From the NCBI RefSeq assembly GCF_009617755.1, contig NZ_BGZH01000003.1:493443-557442 (forward strand): DNA of 64,000 bases, in the 5' to 3' direction. This document shows positions 1 through 10,343 of this stretch, one piece after another. Below the pieces are notes generated by a model that did no database searches, was not told the DNA's origin, and worked only from the letters and a program-made list of their open reading frames with translations. This DNA comes from Marinobacter salsuginis. Lineage in GTDB: Bacteria > Pseudomonadota > Gammaproteobacteria > Pseudomonadales > Oleiphilaceae. Both the position numbers and the translations under genes were made by a program. How positions within the stretch are numbered: position 1 is the first letter of the stretch; every line of letters starts with the position of its first letter.

Positions 1-372
1 CTGACCTTCGAAACACGAACGGCCAGCATGCCAGGCGCGCTCAAGCAGACTGACAAACTGAACCAGAACACCATCCCGACGAATCAACAGATGGGCGGAT
101 ACCTGAACGCCCTCGATGGTCTGGAAATATGGGTGCGCGGAGTGATCAAGCCGGTTGCAGAAGAAGTCCTCTATTTCAGGACCGCCAAACTGCCCGGGAG
201 GCAGGCTGATGTTGTGGACGACCAACAGGGAGATGGGTACCCCGTCCGGACGGGGCCCGAAATTTGGCGAGGGACACCAGCGGGCGAAGGGAATCAGTCC
301 GGTTTCACGAAGCAATCTTGCATCGGTACCGGAATCAGTATGGCGTTCGGCAAAAACGTCTGTATCGGGCAA
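1..372 (-). CDS. ampD: 1,6-anhydro-N-acetylmuramyl-L-alanine amidase AmpD (3' end outside window)
   Basis: Translating the minus strand gives SPNFGPRPDG, then LLVVHNISLPPGQFGG with the zinc-ligand His, and further on HLLIRRDG and ERAWHAG, all typical of AmpD. The family cleaves anhydro-muropeptides in the cytoplasm during cell-wall recycling and thereby limits AmpR-driven beta-lactamase induction. About 124 codons are visible and the gene runs off the left edge. No ATG lies between the upstream in-frame stop and the conserved region. TTG at 372 is my start choice, with a weak GGA seven bases ahead. The gene lies just downstream of the DUF1631 gene on the same strand, an arrangement known near nadC in Pseudomonas. 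Family assignment is firm and the start is uncertain. Confidence 0.85.
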   Translation of the reverse strand, partial: MPDTDVFAERHTDSGTDARLLRETGLIPFARWCPSPNFGPRPDGVPISLLVVHNISLPPGQFGGPEIEDFFCNRLDHSAHPYFQTIEGVQVSAHLLIRRDGVLVQFVSLLERAWHAGRSCFEGQ

Positions 373-441
373 AGTAATTCCAGATGTATCAGAGGATTAC
401 ACTCTCCGATTGAATCACAAACTTGCCACGGTTGCTACGAA

Positions 442-2751
442 TCAGTCCTTGCGGCTGCTGCGCAGGTTGTCGATGATCGACTCCAGTGCCCGATCAAAGA
501 TGAGGCCATCATCGAGCATGCTGATCTTCCCGGCTTCCATGTCGGCGGCGAGTTCCAGACGTAAATACTCGGCCACCTTGGCACCACTGCGGTTGACGAA
601 GATGTACTTGCCAGTGGCTTTGATAAAGGCCGCAAGCTTGCAGCGCACCTTGGTTTCGTCTCGGGTTAGCTCAATCCATGAACCCACGCGCAAGCTTTCC
701 GCCTTTTCCAGCCATTGCGGCGATACTTGAGCCGGATCCGCAGTCTCTGCCATCCCCGCTTTTTCCTCTGGCGCCTCGTTGGCCAGCCCAGAGGCTGCCT
801 GCTCGGGCTCGGTCGGCGCCGGGGTCTGCTTGAACCCCTCGTCTGGCGCCGGAGGAGCCACAGGCGCTTGCAGCGAGCGCTCGGGCTCTGGCTCGGGCAA
901 GTCCTCAGGCTCCGCCAAAGGTTCGGGACGGGACGGCGCGGTCACCAGCCGCTGGAAAACGTCTACGTGGGCCAGTTCCAAGTCACGAATGGCCGCATCG
1001 GTGGCAAACGGGTCCCAGGAAATTTCCTGGAGGGCCTTGCGAAGGTCATCCACAATGGCTGGAATCGCACGGAGAAGCTCCCCACGGGTAGAGTCATTGA
1101 TCGGGCGAGGGTCGACACTCCACACCAGCTGCTCGGTGAGATTCCGGGCGTGTTGCCAGCGGTCGCTTTCCTCACCTTCACGGAGAACCACCCATTGCAG
1201 ATATTTGGCCCATGCTTCGTTCAGGAGCCCGACAACCGGCTCGGGAATGTCCCGTTGCTCCATCAGTTCCTGTAACAATCCGTCCGCCGCCTGAGAGGCA
1301 CGCTCCTGCCGGGCTCGACCCTCTTCTGCATCCCGCAGGCGTTGCTCCACGAGCTCACGACGTCTGCGGTCGAGATCCATGAAGTGGCTGAAGTCTTTGA
1401 GCAGCTCTTCGAACAAACTGACGTCGGTAGTGAACTCGCCCAGCACCCTGTCCACAACCGATTCGATTTTTTCCCTCAGCGGGTCCCTCTGGCCGGCCTT
1501 TTTTTCGGTCCAGCCGATGGCTGACAGCGCCAGTTCGTTAAGCAGCTTACGGACCGGGTGACCGCCGCGATTGAAGAAGTTCTTGTCGCTCAGTGCCACC
1601 TTGAGTACCGGAATCTGCAGGCGACCAATCAACGCCTTCATCACAGGGTGCAGCTGACGATCCTCAAGGATGAAGTCGAACAACATGGAAACCAGGTTGA
1701 TCACATCACTGTCTACCTGACCCACGTGCAGACTTTTGCCATCACCTGAGCGCAGGATCGGCTGAAGCTGCTCGTTCAGCGGAACAACGGCATCATCGCC
1801 CCATTGACGGCTGTTGGACTGCGCCTCGGTGAGGCGCGCCATCAGTCGATCAGTATCAATGTAACCTTCACCGTAAGAGGCAGTACCGCTGGCAGGAGCG
1901 GTATCGCCCCGGTGCAGCAGCGCACTGAGCTCCGAGAATGTTGCCTGCGATTGAGACATACCCTGGCTCTCTGAAGAAAAACCTGCCTGCCCGCCCGCGC
2001 CTGCCGGTGCCGAACTCTCGCCCGTCGGGCGCTGACCCGAGCGAGCGGGCACCCTGCCGGTAGGGGGACGCTTCATGTCCGGCATAACCCCTTCATTAAT
2101 CAGGGTGCGGTTCGCTTCTTTGTAGAAGTCACCAAGAGTATCGGCAAGCAGGCGATCGAACAGCTTCAAAACCACCAGCTTGGCCCGGATATCAATATCC
2201 AGATCGGCACAGGCTTCGGCAACACCGCCACAGATGATTTCCGGGCTCAATGGCATCTGCGCGTCTTTCAGCTCAATGCCCGGCAACAGGTGCCCGACAC
2301 GCGCTGTCAGCAGGCGAATCTGTTCGGTGTAGCGGTTCCGGAGCTTGTTGATCAGGTTGTCGACAGCAACCTGCTGCTCCAACTGGGAGTGATCAACCAG
2401 GCTGAGAGAGTCCTCATCCACGTGCTCCAGAGACCGGCCGCCCTGCTGGGGTTGGAACTTTCCAATTTCATTGAACGCCTGGCTGACGTACTGGAGAATC
2501 GAGACCACCATGGACTTGCGACGAAGCCTGAGCTCGCGCATGGCGTCAAAGTAGGCGGTCTGGTCAAGATTCGTTCCGGCTCTGTCGGCGAGTTCGAACA
2601 GGGCATCATCGGCACGATCGAAAAAACTGGCAAGAACGGACTTCAGGGACTGACCCGATGCGTCACGCAGACGAATGAGGGGCGCAGGCAATGAAAACCG
2701 GGCGGGCGGCTTCTGGCCTGAAAAGCTGACAACCTTGTTATCGTGCACCAT
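442..2751 (-). CDS. DUF1631 family protein
   Basis: This 769-residue protein matches the DUF1631 family, large cytoplasmic proteins of unknown function in gammaproteobacteria. There is no signal peptide or membrane segment. The middle is helical and charged (for example RRRRELVEQRLRDAEEGRA), followed by a Pro/Glu/Ala-rich linker around residues 610-670. The last 90 residues form a beta-rich module beginning LRVGSWIELTRDE and including FVNRSGAKVAEY, which resembles a PilZ-like barrel but lacks a clear c-di-GMP RxxxR motif. It is transcribed toward ampD and divergently from nadC. The start is ATG at 2751. I can name the family but not the function. Confidence 0.8.
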   Translation of the reverse strand: MVHDNKVVSFSGQKPPARFSLPAPLIRLRDASGQSLKSVLASFFDRADDALFELADRAGTNLDQTAYFDAMRELRLRRKSMVVSILQYVSQAFNEIGKFQPQQGGRSLEHVDEDSLSLVDHSQLEQQVAVDNLINKLRNRYTEQIRLLTARVGHLLPGIELKDAQMPLSPEIICGGVAEACADLDIDIRAKLVVLKLFDRLLADTLGDFYKEANRTLINEGVMPDMKRPPTGRVPARSGQRPTGESSAPAGAGGQAGFSSESQGMSQSQATFSELSALLHRGDTAPASGTASYGEGYIDTDRLMARLTEAQSNSRQWGDDAVVPLNEQLQPILRSGDGKSLHVGQVDSDVINLVSMLFDFILEDRQLHPVMKALIGRLQIPVLKVALSDKNFFNRGGHPVRKLLNELALSAIGWTEKKAGQRDPLREKIESVVDRVLGEFTTDVSLFEELLKDFSHFMDLDRRRRELVEQRLRDAEEGRARQERASQAADGLLQELMEQRDIPEPVVGLLNEAWAKYLQWVVLREGEESDRWQHARNLTEQLVWSVDPRPINDSTRGELLRAIPAIVDDLRKALQEISWDPFATDAAIRDLELAHVDVFQRLVTAPSRPEPLAEPEDLPEPEPERSLQAPVAPPAPDEGFKQTPAPTEPEQAASGLANEAPEEKAGMAETADPAQVSPQWLEKAESLRVGSWIELTRDETKVRCKLAAFIKATGKYIFVNRSGAKVAEYLRLELAADMEAGKISMLDDGLIFDRALESIIDNLRSSRKD

Positions 2752-2938
2752 GTCGCTGCTCCGCCTTGTCTTGCAATAATGCCTTTTGGTTTCTCCACTT
2801 CACATGATACGAGCTGCCCACGTCAGGTTGTGTCAGATTTTGTCACCTTTTGTGTAGACCTGACGTGCATCACAGTTTAGCAGTCTGGACTCAAGAGTTT
2901 GGCGATTCTCTGGCAGCCCTTTAGAATTGGCAGCCTGA

Positions 2939-3814
<876 letters not shown>

Positions 3815-4150
3815 TCACCCGTCACTAAGAAGGCGATCGATAGCTTCCAGTTCCCTGACCAGCCGGCTCCCGGACTCCGGCCGTCCCCGGAAGTGCTCCT
3901 CGGCCATCGGTGCGATGCCGGAAGCCGAGGGTAACGGGTGATCGTTTTCGATGATCACCTTCATCCGCTCAACGAAGACAAACTGCAGCCACTGGGTGAA
4001 CTCCAGCGTATCGATACAGAATGGCTGAACGCTCTGGAATGCTTCGTCCGGTGGTGGCTCAGACTCCCAAAGACCCAGCTGCCGCAACTCCATCTCAATG
4101 TTCAGAAGGCAGTCTGCAACCTGCCCGATCGGGTTACCGGATTCAGTCAT
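3815..4150 (-). CDS. YqcC family (DUF446) protein
   Basis: This 111-residue cytoplasmic protein fits the YqcC/DUF446 family: an N-terminal helix (VADCLLNIEMELRQLGLW), then the characteristic F-C-I-D-T-L-E-F-x-Q-W-L-Q-F-V-F segment and a Met-Lys-x-I-I-E-N stretch. The function of the family is not established. In enterobacteria it is often next to the tRNA pseudouridine synthase truC, but here it is the last gene of a minus-strand run 12 bases after the parA-like gene. Its stop codon abuts the nadC stop on the opposite strand. Confidence 0.8.
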   Translation of the reverse strand: MTESGNPIGQVADCLLNIEMELRQLGLWESEPPPDEAFQSVQPFCIDTLEFTQWLQFVFVERMKVIIENDHPLPSASGIAPMAEEHFRGRPESGSRLVRELEAIDRLLSDG

Positions 4151-4162
4151 ATCAATCTCGCC

Positions 4163-4960
4163 TCAATCGTTGAGCGGCTCAAGCTCCACGGTTTCACCAT
4201 GCAGGACCCGGAACAGGTCCTCATACTGGCGTGTCAGTGGGTGCTTGGGCGCCATGTGAATCAGGGGTTGCCGGCTTTGATGGGATTCTTTCATTTTCAC
4301 GGAGCTTGAGAGCCTTACCGGCAGCATGGGCAAGCCTTCTTCGGTAAGCTCCCTGACCAACTGCTTCGGCAAGCTGGCGCGGGGCTGGAACTGGTTGGCA
4401 ACAATTCCCTCCACCAAAAGGTCCTCGTTGTGATCTTCCTGGAGATCACGAATCTCATTCAGGATGTTGTACAGGGCCTGCCGGGAAAAATCGTCACAAT
4501 CGAAGGGTATCAGGCAACGCTGGGCGGCAATCAGCGCGGAGCGCGTGTAGAAATTCAACGCAGGCGCCGTGTCGATGTAGATCGCATCGAAGGATTCACC
4601 GAGCTTTTTCAGTGCCTCCCTCAGTTTGTATATCTTGTGCTTCGCTTCCAGCTTGCGTTCCAGGAAGTCCAGCTCCGGGCTGGAAGGCATCACAAACAGG
4701 TTCTTGAATGGTGAGGCGTGGACAAATTCATCCGGGCGGCGATTGAAAACCGTAAATGCAACCGTCTGTTCAAGCAGATCGGCGACGGTGTCCTTGAGCT
4801 CGCTGGCAGGCTTGCCGAGCAGATAATGGGTGGAGTTTCCCTGGGGGTCAAGATCCACAACCAGAGTTCGCTTTCCACGAGCGGCGCTGATGGCTGCGAG
4901 GTTACACGTGATACTGGACTTGCCGACACCGCCCTTCTGATTGAATACCACCCGTCTCAT
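4163..4960 (-). CDS. orphan ParA-family ATPase
   Basis: The 265-residue protein has a deviant Walker A (FNQKGGVGKSS) at the N-terminus, VVDLDPQGNSTHYLL for the A' motif and AIYIDTAPALNF for Walker B, so it is a ParA/Soj-type ATPase. Members position chromosomes, plasmids or protein complexes by ATP-dependent DNA or surface binding. No ParB-like gene adjoins it, so this is not a standard par locus. It starts at ATG 4960 with a GGGAGAG Shine-Dalgarno and lies 60 bases downstream of hda on the same strand. Chromosome partitioning, protein positioning or a regulatory role are all possible. Confidence 0.88.
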   Translation of the reverse strand: MRRVVFNQKGGVGKSSITCNLAAISAARGKRTLVVDLDPQGNSTHYLLGKPASELKDTVADLLEQTVAFTVFNRRPDEFVHASPFKNLFVMPSSPELDFLERKLEAKHKIYKLREALKKLGESFDAIYIDTAPALNFYTRSALIAAQRCLIPFDCDDFSRQALYNILNEIRDLQEDHNEDLLVEGIVANQFQPRASLPKQLVRELTEEGLPMLPVRLSSSVKMKESHQSRQPLIHMAPKHPLTRQYEDLFRVLHGETVELEPLND

Positions 4961-5020
4961 TTTTTCTCTCCCTTGATGAACCCGTTATCGTTTTCTGCCC
5001 TGCAATGCGTGCCGTCCAGC

Positions 5021-5719
5021 TCACCAATCCATCACTGTTTTCACAAAGGGGATGGTAAGCCGCCTCTGGGCCTGAAGTGAGTTTTCGTCCAGTATATCCA
5101 GAATCCCCAGCAAATCACCGAGCCTCCGCGGTGCCCGGCGCATGATGTAGCTGGCGACGTCATCTGCCATGACCAGCCCCCGCTGCTCTGCCCGGGCCCG
5201 TAGAATCTTCAGGCGATCCTCATCCCGGTATATGCCCAACTGGATGACCAACCCGTGACTGAACCTCGAGACCAGATCCGGCAATCCAAAGGGCAGGCTG
5301 GCTGGCAAATCAGAGAGACTTACCAACAACAGGCCGCCCCGATCCTGTATCCGGTTATACAGGTGAAAAATGGCCTCTTCCCATACCTGCTGCCCTGCGA
5401 TGCGATCGACATCGTCCAGACATACAATGTCATGGCCCTCAAGCCCCGACAGGGCATCGGCACCGAAAGGCTCCAGCTCTGCGATGCTGATACAGACCGC
5501 CGTCCTGCCCTGCTGCTCACCCAGGTGGCACACGGCCTGCAAAAGATGACTCTTGCCGGTATCGGCATCACCACACAGAACAACCACCGGAACATCATCA
5601 GGCCGATGACATACGGATTCAAGGCGCTGGGCCGCCGTGGTGTTCCTGTCACCGTGAAAGTTATCGAAACGGGCATCATCGCGTAGCTTGACCCCAAGCA
5701 CCAACTGGGACGCGGTCAT
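5021..5719 (-). CDS. hda: DnaA regulatory inactivator Hda
   Basis: Hda is a AAA+ protein homologous to DnaA domain III. Bound to the loaded beta clamp, it stimulates hydrolysis of DnaA-ATP and so prevents re-initiation. At 232 residues the length is right. The N-terminus MTASQLVLGV carries a clamp-binding Q-L-x-L motif. Walker A is CGDADTGKSHLLQAV and Walker B is IVCLDDVDRI. The C-terminus RRLGDLLGILDILDENSL matches the family. ATG 5719 overlaps the stop of the upstream phosphatidyltransferase as ATGA, implying translational coupling. The reading frame is open further upstream but that part is not Hda-like. Confidence 0.93.
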   Translation of the reverse strand: MTASQLVLGVKLRDDARFDNFHGDRNTTAAQRLESVCHRPDDVPVVVLCGDADTGKSHLLQAVCHLGEQQGRTAVCISIAELEPFGADALSGLEGHDIVCLDDVDRIAGQQVWEEAIFHLYNRIQDRGGLLLVSLSDLPASLPFGLPDLVSRFSHGLVIQLGIYRDEDRLKILRARAEQRGLVMADDVASYIMRRAPRRLGDLLGILDILDENSLQAQRRLTIPFVKTVMDW

Positions 5720-6276
5720 GGACGGGTAGCCCTCCAGGCCCGCAAGCTCCATACAATCAGGTAATGCCCGCCGCTGAACACTGCGGAAACAGCCACCAGG
5801 AGAATGCCGGCATCCACCACCCAGGGCTGCATCGGCAGGTCCGCCAGAAGCACGATAATGGCAAGGGCGACGAGAATCTGGATAAAGGTATTGATCTTGC
5901 CGGGGATGCTTGGCTCCATATCGTATCGGCCAACCTTGTAGTGGTATGCCAGAGCCCCGACAACAATGAGAAGATCGCGACCCAGCACCAGCAAAAACAG
6001 CCATACCGGCAGAACGGCGGTGAGTGTCAGCATCAGGTAGGCCGTGATCAGCAGGGCCTTGTCCGCCAGGGGATCGGCAATCGCCCCAAGCCTGGAACGC
6101 CAGTTGAAATGCCGGGCCAGGAACCCGTCAACCGCATCGGTACCCGCGGCCAGGAAGAAAATCAGCAACGCCCGGCGATAATCTCCGGCAAGGAGTGCTC
6201 CGGCAAAGGGAGCGATCAAGAGGATACGCAGGAACGTCAGGGCATTGGGAATCCAGCGCCAGCGGTGCAAATTCAA
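5716..6276 (-). CDS. CDP-alcohol phosphatidyltransferase family protein (PgsA-like)
   Basis: This 186-residue integral membrane enzyme carries the family signature D-A-V-D-G-F-L-A-R followed by G-A-I-A-D-P-L-A-D-K, which binds the metal and CDP-diacylglycerol. Several hydrophobic helices follow. The product could be phosphatidylglycerophosphate or another phospholipid, and the sequence alone does not decide. The start is TTG 6276, supported by a strong GGAGGGAG Shine-Dalgarno six bases ahead. The gene is 21 bases after the DUF2066 gene and overlaps hda by four bases. Confidence 0.88.
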   Translation of the reverse strand: MNLHRWRWIPNALTFLRILLIAPFAGALLAGDYRRALLIFFLAAGTDAVDGFLARHFNWRSRLGAIADPLADKALLITAYLMLTLTAVLPVWLFLLVLGRDLLIVVGALAYHYKVGRYDMEPSIPGKINTFIQILVALAIIVLLADLPMQPWVVDAGILLVAVSAVFSGGHYLIVWSLRAWRATRP

Positions 6277-6297
6277 AAGACTCCCTCCGGTTACACC

Positions 6298-7635
6298 TTA
6301 TTCGCCGCCATCGCTCCCGATGACAGAAGACGGTTGCCAACGATAATACAGAACCTGGTACAGGGATTCGAACGCCTCCTGAGCCTCCTCCTCATCGACG
6401 GGCACCGGCTGATAGGTAAACTGGGAGGTTTCTTCGGGCTCTGCCACAGAGGTTTGTTGATCCGAACCCTCCGGTTGGGTTTCCCCGCTCCCGGTTGCAG
6501 CTTCTGTTTTCGCGTCCGACGACGTTAACCGCCCTTCTGTTGTCGGCCCGGCACCTGGGCGTTCCGCGGGAACGTCTGAATCCATCGGAACAAAGCGCGG
6601 ATCCAGGGCGATATACTCTCGAAGCTGGTCCAGCTCACCGGAAAACGCCACGCGCAGGGTAAGCTGTTCATCGCGTACCCGGTGGGCACCGACTCTGACA
6701 ACCGGTGTCAGCCCCTCCAGTACCTTATTGGCTCTTGCATAGTCTTCCAGTGAGGTCACGCCGCGCAAAACAATGTCCACCTGCGGCGAATCCCCCACTT
6801 CTGATGCAGCAACTGCATATCGGCTGGCGTAGAGCTCGGCCCAGCGATTGATCACGGCCTCCGCCAATGCTTCCGGAGTTTGCGCCGTAACCGACTCTTC
6901 ACCGGTATTCATGGCCATACCATCGAACACCCAGCCCGCTCGCCATTGGCCGCCGGTGCGGCTAACCCGAACCAGCGCGAGAACATCGTGATCCAGATCC
7001 TCAGAGGCGGACTTCACCCGGCCGATAAACTGCCCCCAGATATCCGAAAGCAACTCCCGATCAGCGCCAAAATCCGATGGCGGTAATGCAACCGGCAAGC
7101 CCCGCTTACCGGCCGCCTCATCGAAAGCAGCCCGCCAGGTGTCGGCGCTTTCTGCAGCGGCGCCCGCTTCTGGGCGCGTGACGAGTGTTCTCGAACCACG
7201 ATCCTCGGCAGCGATCCAGGCCAGCGTGAGCGGCCTGTTGGCGCCCCACACCGGCGCATTGATTGAAGCCAGGGCACGGTTAACACCAACCGCCCCGAAA
7301 GACATGCTTAGAACACTCTGGCCGGACTCATCCCGGGCAACCTGATAGGAAAGTAACAAAGACTCGGCCTCGGACAGCAGTGCGTCAACGCCCTCCATAG
7401 CCAGCACCTCACGGGTACCGGAAACCCGGATAAAGACCTGGCTGAGGCCATCGGCATACCCCTGGGCCAGTTGCCCGGGCGAGGATCCTTCCACCGGTAC
7501 TTTGGCCGAGTACAGACCGGAGACTGTCACCGCGGTTACCGGGGCGGAAAACCCGACCAGCAGAAAGCTGAACAACGCAAAGAACCACGTCGCGGAAACA
7601 GACCTGTGTGCCGGCTTTTGTCCTGATACTGACAT
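6298..7635 (-). CDS. DUF2066 domain-containing secreted or periplasmic protein
   Basis: This 445-residue protein has an N-terminal signal-like segment ([23 protein letters not shown]) and then the DUF2066 region, with [20 protein letters not shown] near residue 60. The C-terminal part includes a Ser/Thr/Glu-rich low-complexity stretch around residues 350-420. Function is unknown. The open frame continues upstream through the purM region, but that part is antisense shadow. I chose ATG 7635, which has AGGGTG just upstream, over ATG 7656, which has no ribosome site. It heads the minus-strand run to hda, parA-like and yqcC-like and is divergent from purM. Confidence 0.8.
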   Translation of the reverse strand: MSVSGQKPAHRSVSATWFFALFSFLLVGFSAPVTAVTVSGLYSAKVPVEGSSPGQLAQGYADGLSQVFIRVSGTREVLAMEGVDALLSEAESLLLSYQVARDESGQSVLSMSFGAVGVNRALASINAPVWGANRPLTLAWIAAEDRGSRTLVTRPEAGAAAESADTWRAAFDEAAGKRGLPVALPPSDFGADRELLSDIWGQFIGRVKSASEDLDHDVLALVRVSRTGGQWRAGWVFDGMAMNTGEESVTAQTPEALAEAVINRWAELYASRYAVAASEVGDSPQVDIVLRGVTSLEDYARANKVLEGLTPVVRVGAHRVRDEQLTLRVAFSGELDQLREYIALDPRFVPMDSDVPAERPGAGPTTEGRLTSSDAKTEAATGSGETQPEGSDQQTSVAEPEETSQFTYQPVPVDEEEAQEAFESLYQVLYYRWQPSSVIGSDGGE

Positions 7636-7794
7636 GAAACACCCTGCAATTCGCATGAATGGCGCATAGGATACACCATGCCCCAAGGCGTGAGTAGCAG
7701 CCACGGATTTCGGAAAAGCAATATACATTTGGAGCGCCACACCGCACCTGTTAAAATCCGCCGCCTGACACACTGGCCAACGGTTAAGTACACC

Positions 7795-8859
7795 ATGAGC
7801 GAACAGAAGCCCTCCCTGACCTACCGCGATGCTGGCGTCGATATCGATGCAGGCAATGAACTCGTCAGCCGAATCAAGGACACCGCAGCGCGAACCCGTC
7901 GCCCGGAGGTTCTTGGTGGTCTGGGTGGCTTCGGCGCCATGGTCTCGATTCCCGCCGGCTACAACGAGCCTGTTCTGGTTTCCGGCACGGACGGCGTCGG
8001 CACCAAGCTCAGACTGGCCATGCAGCTGGACAAGCACGACAGCATCGGTATTGATCTGGTCGCCATGTGCGTGAACGACCTGGTGGTCGGTGGCGCAGAG
8101 CCCCTCTTTTTCCTCGACTATTATGCCACCGGCAAGCTCAACGTCGATGTGGCTGCACAGGTTGTCGCCGGGATCGGCGAAGGCTGCGAACAGGCCGGTT
8201 GCGCGCTGGTAGGTGGAGAAACCGCTGAAATGCCGGGCATGTACGAGGGCGACGACTACGACCTGGCAGGCTTCTGCGTGGGCGTTGCCGAACGCAGCGA
8301 AATCATTGATGGCGGCCGGGTTCAGGCCGGCGATGTTCTGATTGCCCTGGGCTCTTCCGGACCTCACTCAAACGGCTATTCCCTGATCCGGAAGATTCTG
8401 GAAGTCAGCAACGCCGACCTAGAGCAGCCTATGGGCGACACTACCCTGGCGAATGCCCTGATGGCGCCGACGCGCATCTACGTAAAGAACCTCCTTCAAC
8501 TGATTCGCGAGGTGGATGTCCGGGCCCTGTCCCACATTACCGGCGGCGGCCTGCCAGAGAATATTCCCAGGGTTCTGCCAAACGGCACCATCGCGGCCAT
8601 AGACACCGAAAGCTGGTCTCTGCCTCCGGTTTTTGAGTGGCTCAAGAACAATGGCGGCGTGGCCAGTGAAGAAATGTACCGCACGTTCAACTGCGGTATC
8701 GGCATGATTGTCTGCGTGCCGGCCAACCAGAAGGAACTCGCCCTGGATACGCTTAAGGCTCTGGGCGAACATGCCTGGCACGTGGGTACGATCGAGCGCG
8801 CAGACAGTGAAGAGGCCGATGCCAGCATTCGCTACGCTCCGGGACTGCTGTCGGCATGA
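7795..8859 (+). CDS. purM: phosphoribosylformylglycinamidine cyclo-ligase (AIR synthetase)
   Basis: PurM closes the imidazole ring, using ATP to convert FGAM to AIR in purine synthesis. The protein is 354 residues from ATG 7795 ([20 protein letters not shown]). Diagnostic segments are [50 protein letters not shown] and [15 protein letters not shown]. The longer open frame starting at 7678 lacks family-like sequence and overlaps the divergent promoter region. It is coupled to purN by an ATGA overlap. Confidence 0.97.
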   Translation: MSEQKPSLTYRDAGVDIDAGNELVSRIKDTAARTRRPEVLGGLGGFGAMVSIPAGYNEPVLVSGTDGVGTKLRLAMQLDKHDSIGIDLVAMCVNDLVVGGAEPLFFLDYYATGKLNVDVAAQVVAGIGEGCEQAGCALVGGETAEMPGMYEGDDYDLAGFCVGVAERSEIIDGGRVQAGDVLIALGSSGPHSNGYSLIRKILEVSNADLEQPMGDTTLANALMAPTRIYVKNLLQLIREVDVRALSHITGGGLPENIPRVLPNGTIAAIDTESWSLPPVFEWLKNNGGVASEEMYRTFNCGIGMIVCVPANQKELALDTLKALGEHAWHVGTIERADSEEADASIRYAPGLLSA

Positions 8860-9518
8860 AGGCAGATCAGACTCCGTTACCGAAAATCCTGGTGCTCGCC
8901 TCCGGCAGTGGCACCAACCTTCAGGCTCTCATTGAAGCCAGCCGAGAACGGGATTTCCCGGGGCAGATCGTTGCCGTTGGCTGCAACCAGCCCGGAGCAT
9001 TTGCCCTCGAGCGCGCGGCCCAGGCCAACATCGAAACCTTTGTGGTCAACCACAAGAATTTCGAATCCCGGAATGAGTTCGATGCCTCCCTGATGGCGGA
9101 AATCCTCCGCTACAATCCGGACGTGATTGTTCTGGCAGGCTTCATGCGTATTCTGACCACCGACTTTGTCCGGGCTTTCCGGGGCAAGATGCTGAACATT
9201 CACCCCTCATTGCTGCCCAAGTACACCGGGCTCAACACGCACCGCAGGGCACTGGAAGCGGGTGATAGGGTTCACGGCGTCTCTATCCACTTCGTCACCG
9301 AAGAGCTGGATGGCGGCCCGGTCATTGCCCAGGCAGAGGTGTCGATTGCTTCCGATGACACACCCGAAAGCCTCGCGGAGAAGGTCCAGACCAAGGAGCA
9401 CATCCTTTACCCTATCGTTGTGCGCTGGTTCTGCGAAGGCCGGATTCAACTGGGCAGCGATTATGTGCTGTTCGACGGCGAACCGCTGAACGCGCCCATG
9501 CGCCTGCCGGACAACTGA
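8856..9518 (+). CDS. purN: phosphoribosylglycinamide formyltransferase (GART)
   Basis: PurN transfers a formyl group from 10-formyl-tetrahydrofolate to GAR. The 220-residue protein shows [16 protein letters not shown] at the N-terminus (phosphate-binding loop), [14 protein letters not shown] with the catalytic Asn-His pair, and [19 protein letters not shown] with the conserved Asp. Its ATG at 8856 overlaps the purM stop by four bases, so the two genes are translated as a pair. Confidence 0.97.
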   Translation: MKADQTPLPKILVLASGSGTNLQALIEASRERDFPGQIVAVGCNQPGAFALERAAQANIETFVVNHKNFESRNEFDASLMAEILRYNPDVIVLAGFMRILTTDFVRAFRGKMLNIHPSLLPKYTGLNTHRRALEAGDRVHGVSIHFVTEELDGGPVIAQAEVSIASDDTPESLAEKVQTKEHILYPIVVRWFCEGRIQLGSDYVLFDGEPLNAPMRLPDN

Positions 9519-9608
9519 TACCTCCCCTGAACGAATTGTCATCCCCGCACTCGCTCCAAGCAGCTACACTGTCGCCATTGATGACGGTAATGGTTCGGGA
9601 ATGACAAG

Positions 9609-10343
9609 ATGCTTTCACGACGACTCACCAGAGCAGGCTTGGCGGTCTTGCTGGCCTGCCTCGGCATTCTGGCCGGGCCGGCCAATCTGCACGCACAGAC
9701 TGAAGCCGACCTGACCCCTTTCGAGGCCAGCTACACCGCAGCCATGGAAAAGGGGCTCTCCCTCAATGGTACTGCAAAGCGCACACTTACCTCCCAGGGC
9801 AACGACATCTGGCTTTACCGGACGGATGTCGATTCCTTTATCGTGAGTATCGACGAATCGCTCGTATTCCGCTGGGAGGACGGACACGTCATACCCATGC
9901 GATACCGGTACCGACTATCCGGTTTTCTGATCAGCGACCGAAAGCAATCGATCGACTTTGACTGGTCCGCAGGCGTCGCAAGCGGGGAATACAAGGGCAA
10001 GCGCTTTGAACTACCACTTGAGGAAGGGCTTCTGGACCCGCTGGGTTATCAGCTTCAGCTGCATCAGGATATCAAGAACGGCAAGCGGGATATGACCTAT
10101 CGGGTGCTGGACGGCAACTCCATAGATACCGATCGCTTCGCGGTGATCAACGGCGAGAAGATAAACACGGGCAGCAAACAGAGAAGCACGCTCAAGGCAG
10201 AGAAGGTCCGCGAGGACTCGAAGCGCCAGACCCTGATGTGGTTTTCGCCGGAGCAGAATTACCTGCTCGTCCGGCTCAGACAGGTGGAGCCGGACGGCAG
10301 CACCTACGAGCTGAAACTCAAGGAAGCGGAGTTCGAGCGCTAG
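9609..10343 (+). CDS. DUF3108 domain-containing exported protein
   Basis: A 244-residue protein with a cleavable signal peptide (LAVLLACLGILAGPANLHAQ) and then the DUF3108 fold: FEASYTAAMEKGLSLNGTAKR, a beta-rich body with DNDIW-like strands and the C-terminal MWFSPEQNYLLVRLRQVEPDG. It is probably periplasmic and its function is unknown. It follows purN by 90 bases, an arrangement seen in related genera. Its stop overlaps the convergent avtA end by four bases. Confidence 0.85.
   Translation: MLSRRLTRAGLAVLLACLGILAGPANLHAQTEADLTPFEASYTAAMEKGLSLNGTAKRTLTSQGNDIWLYRTDVDSFIVSIDESLVFRWEDGHVIPMRYRYRLSGFLISDRKQSIDFDWSAGVASGEYKGKRFELPLEEGLLDPLGYQLQLHQDIKNGKRDMTYRVLDGNSIDTDRFAVINGEKINTGSKQRSTLKAEKVREDSKRQTLMWFSPEQNYLLVRLRQVEPDGSTYELKLKEAEFER

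Noticed and set aside
7636..8367. N-terminal extension of the DUF2066 frame across purM
   Set aside because: The extension is antisense to purM. The signal peptide and ribosome site support a start at 7635.
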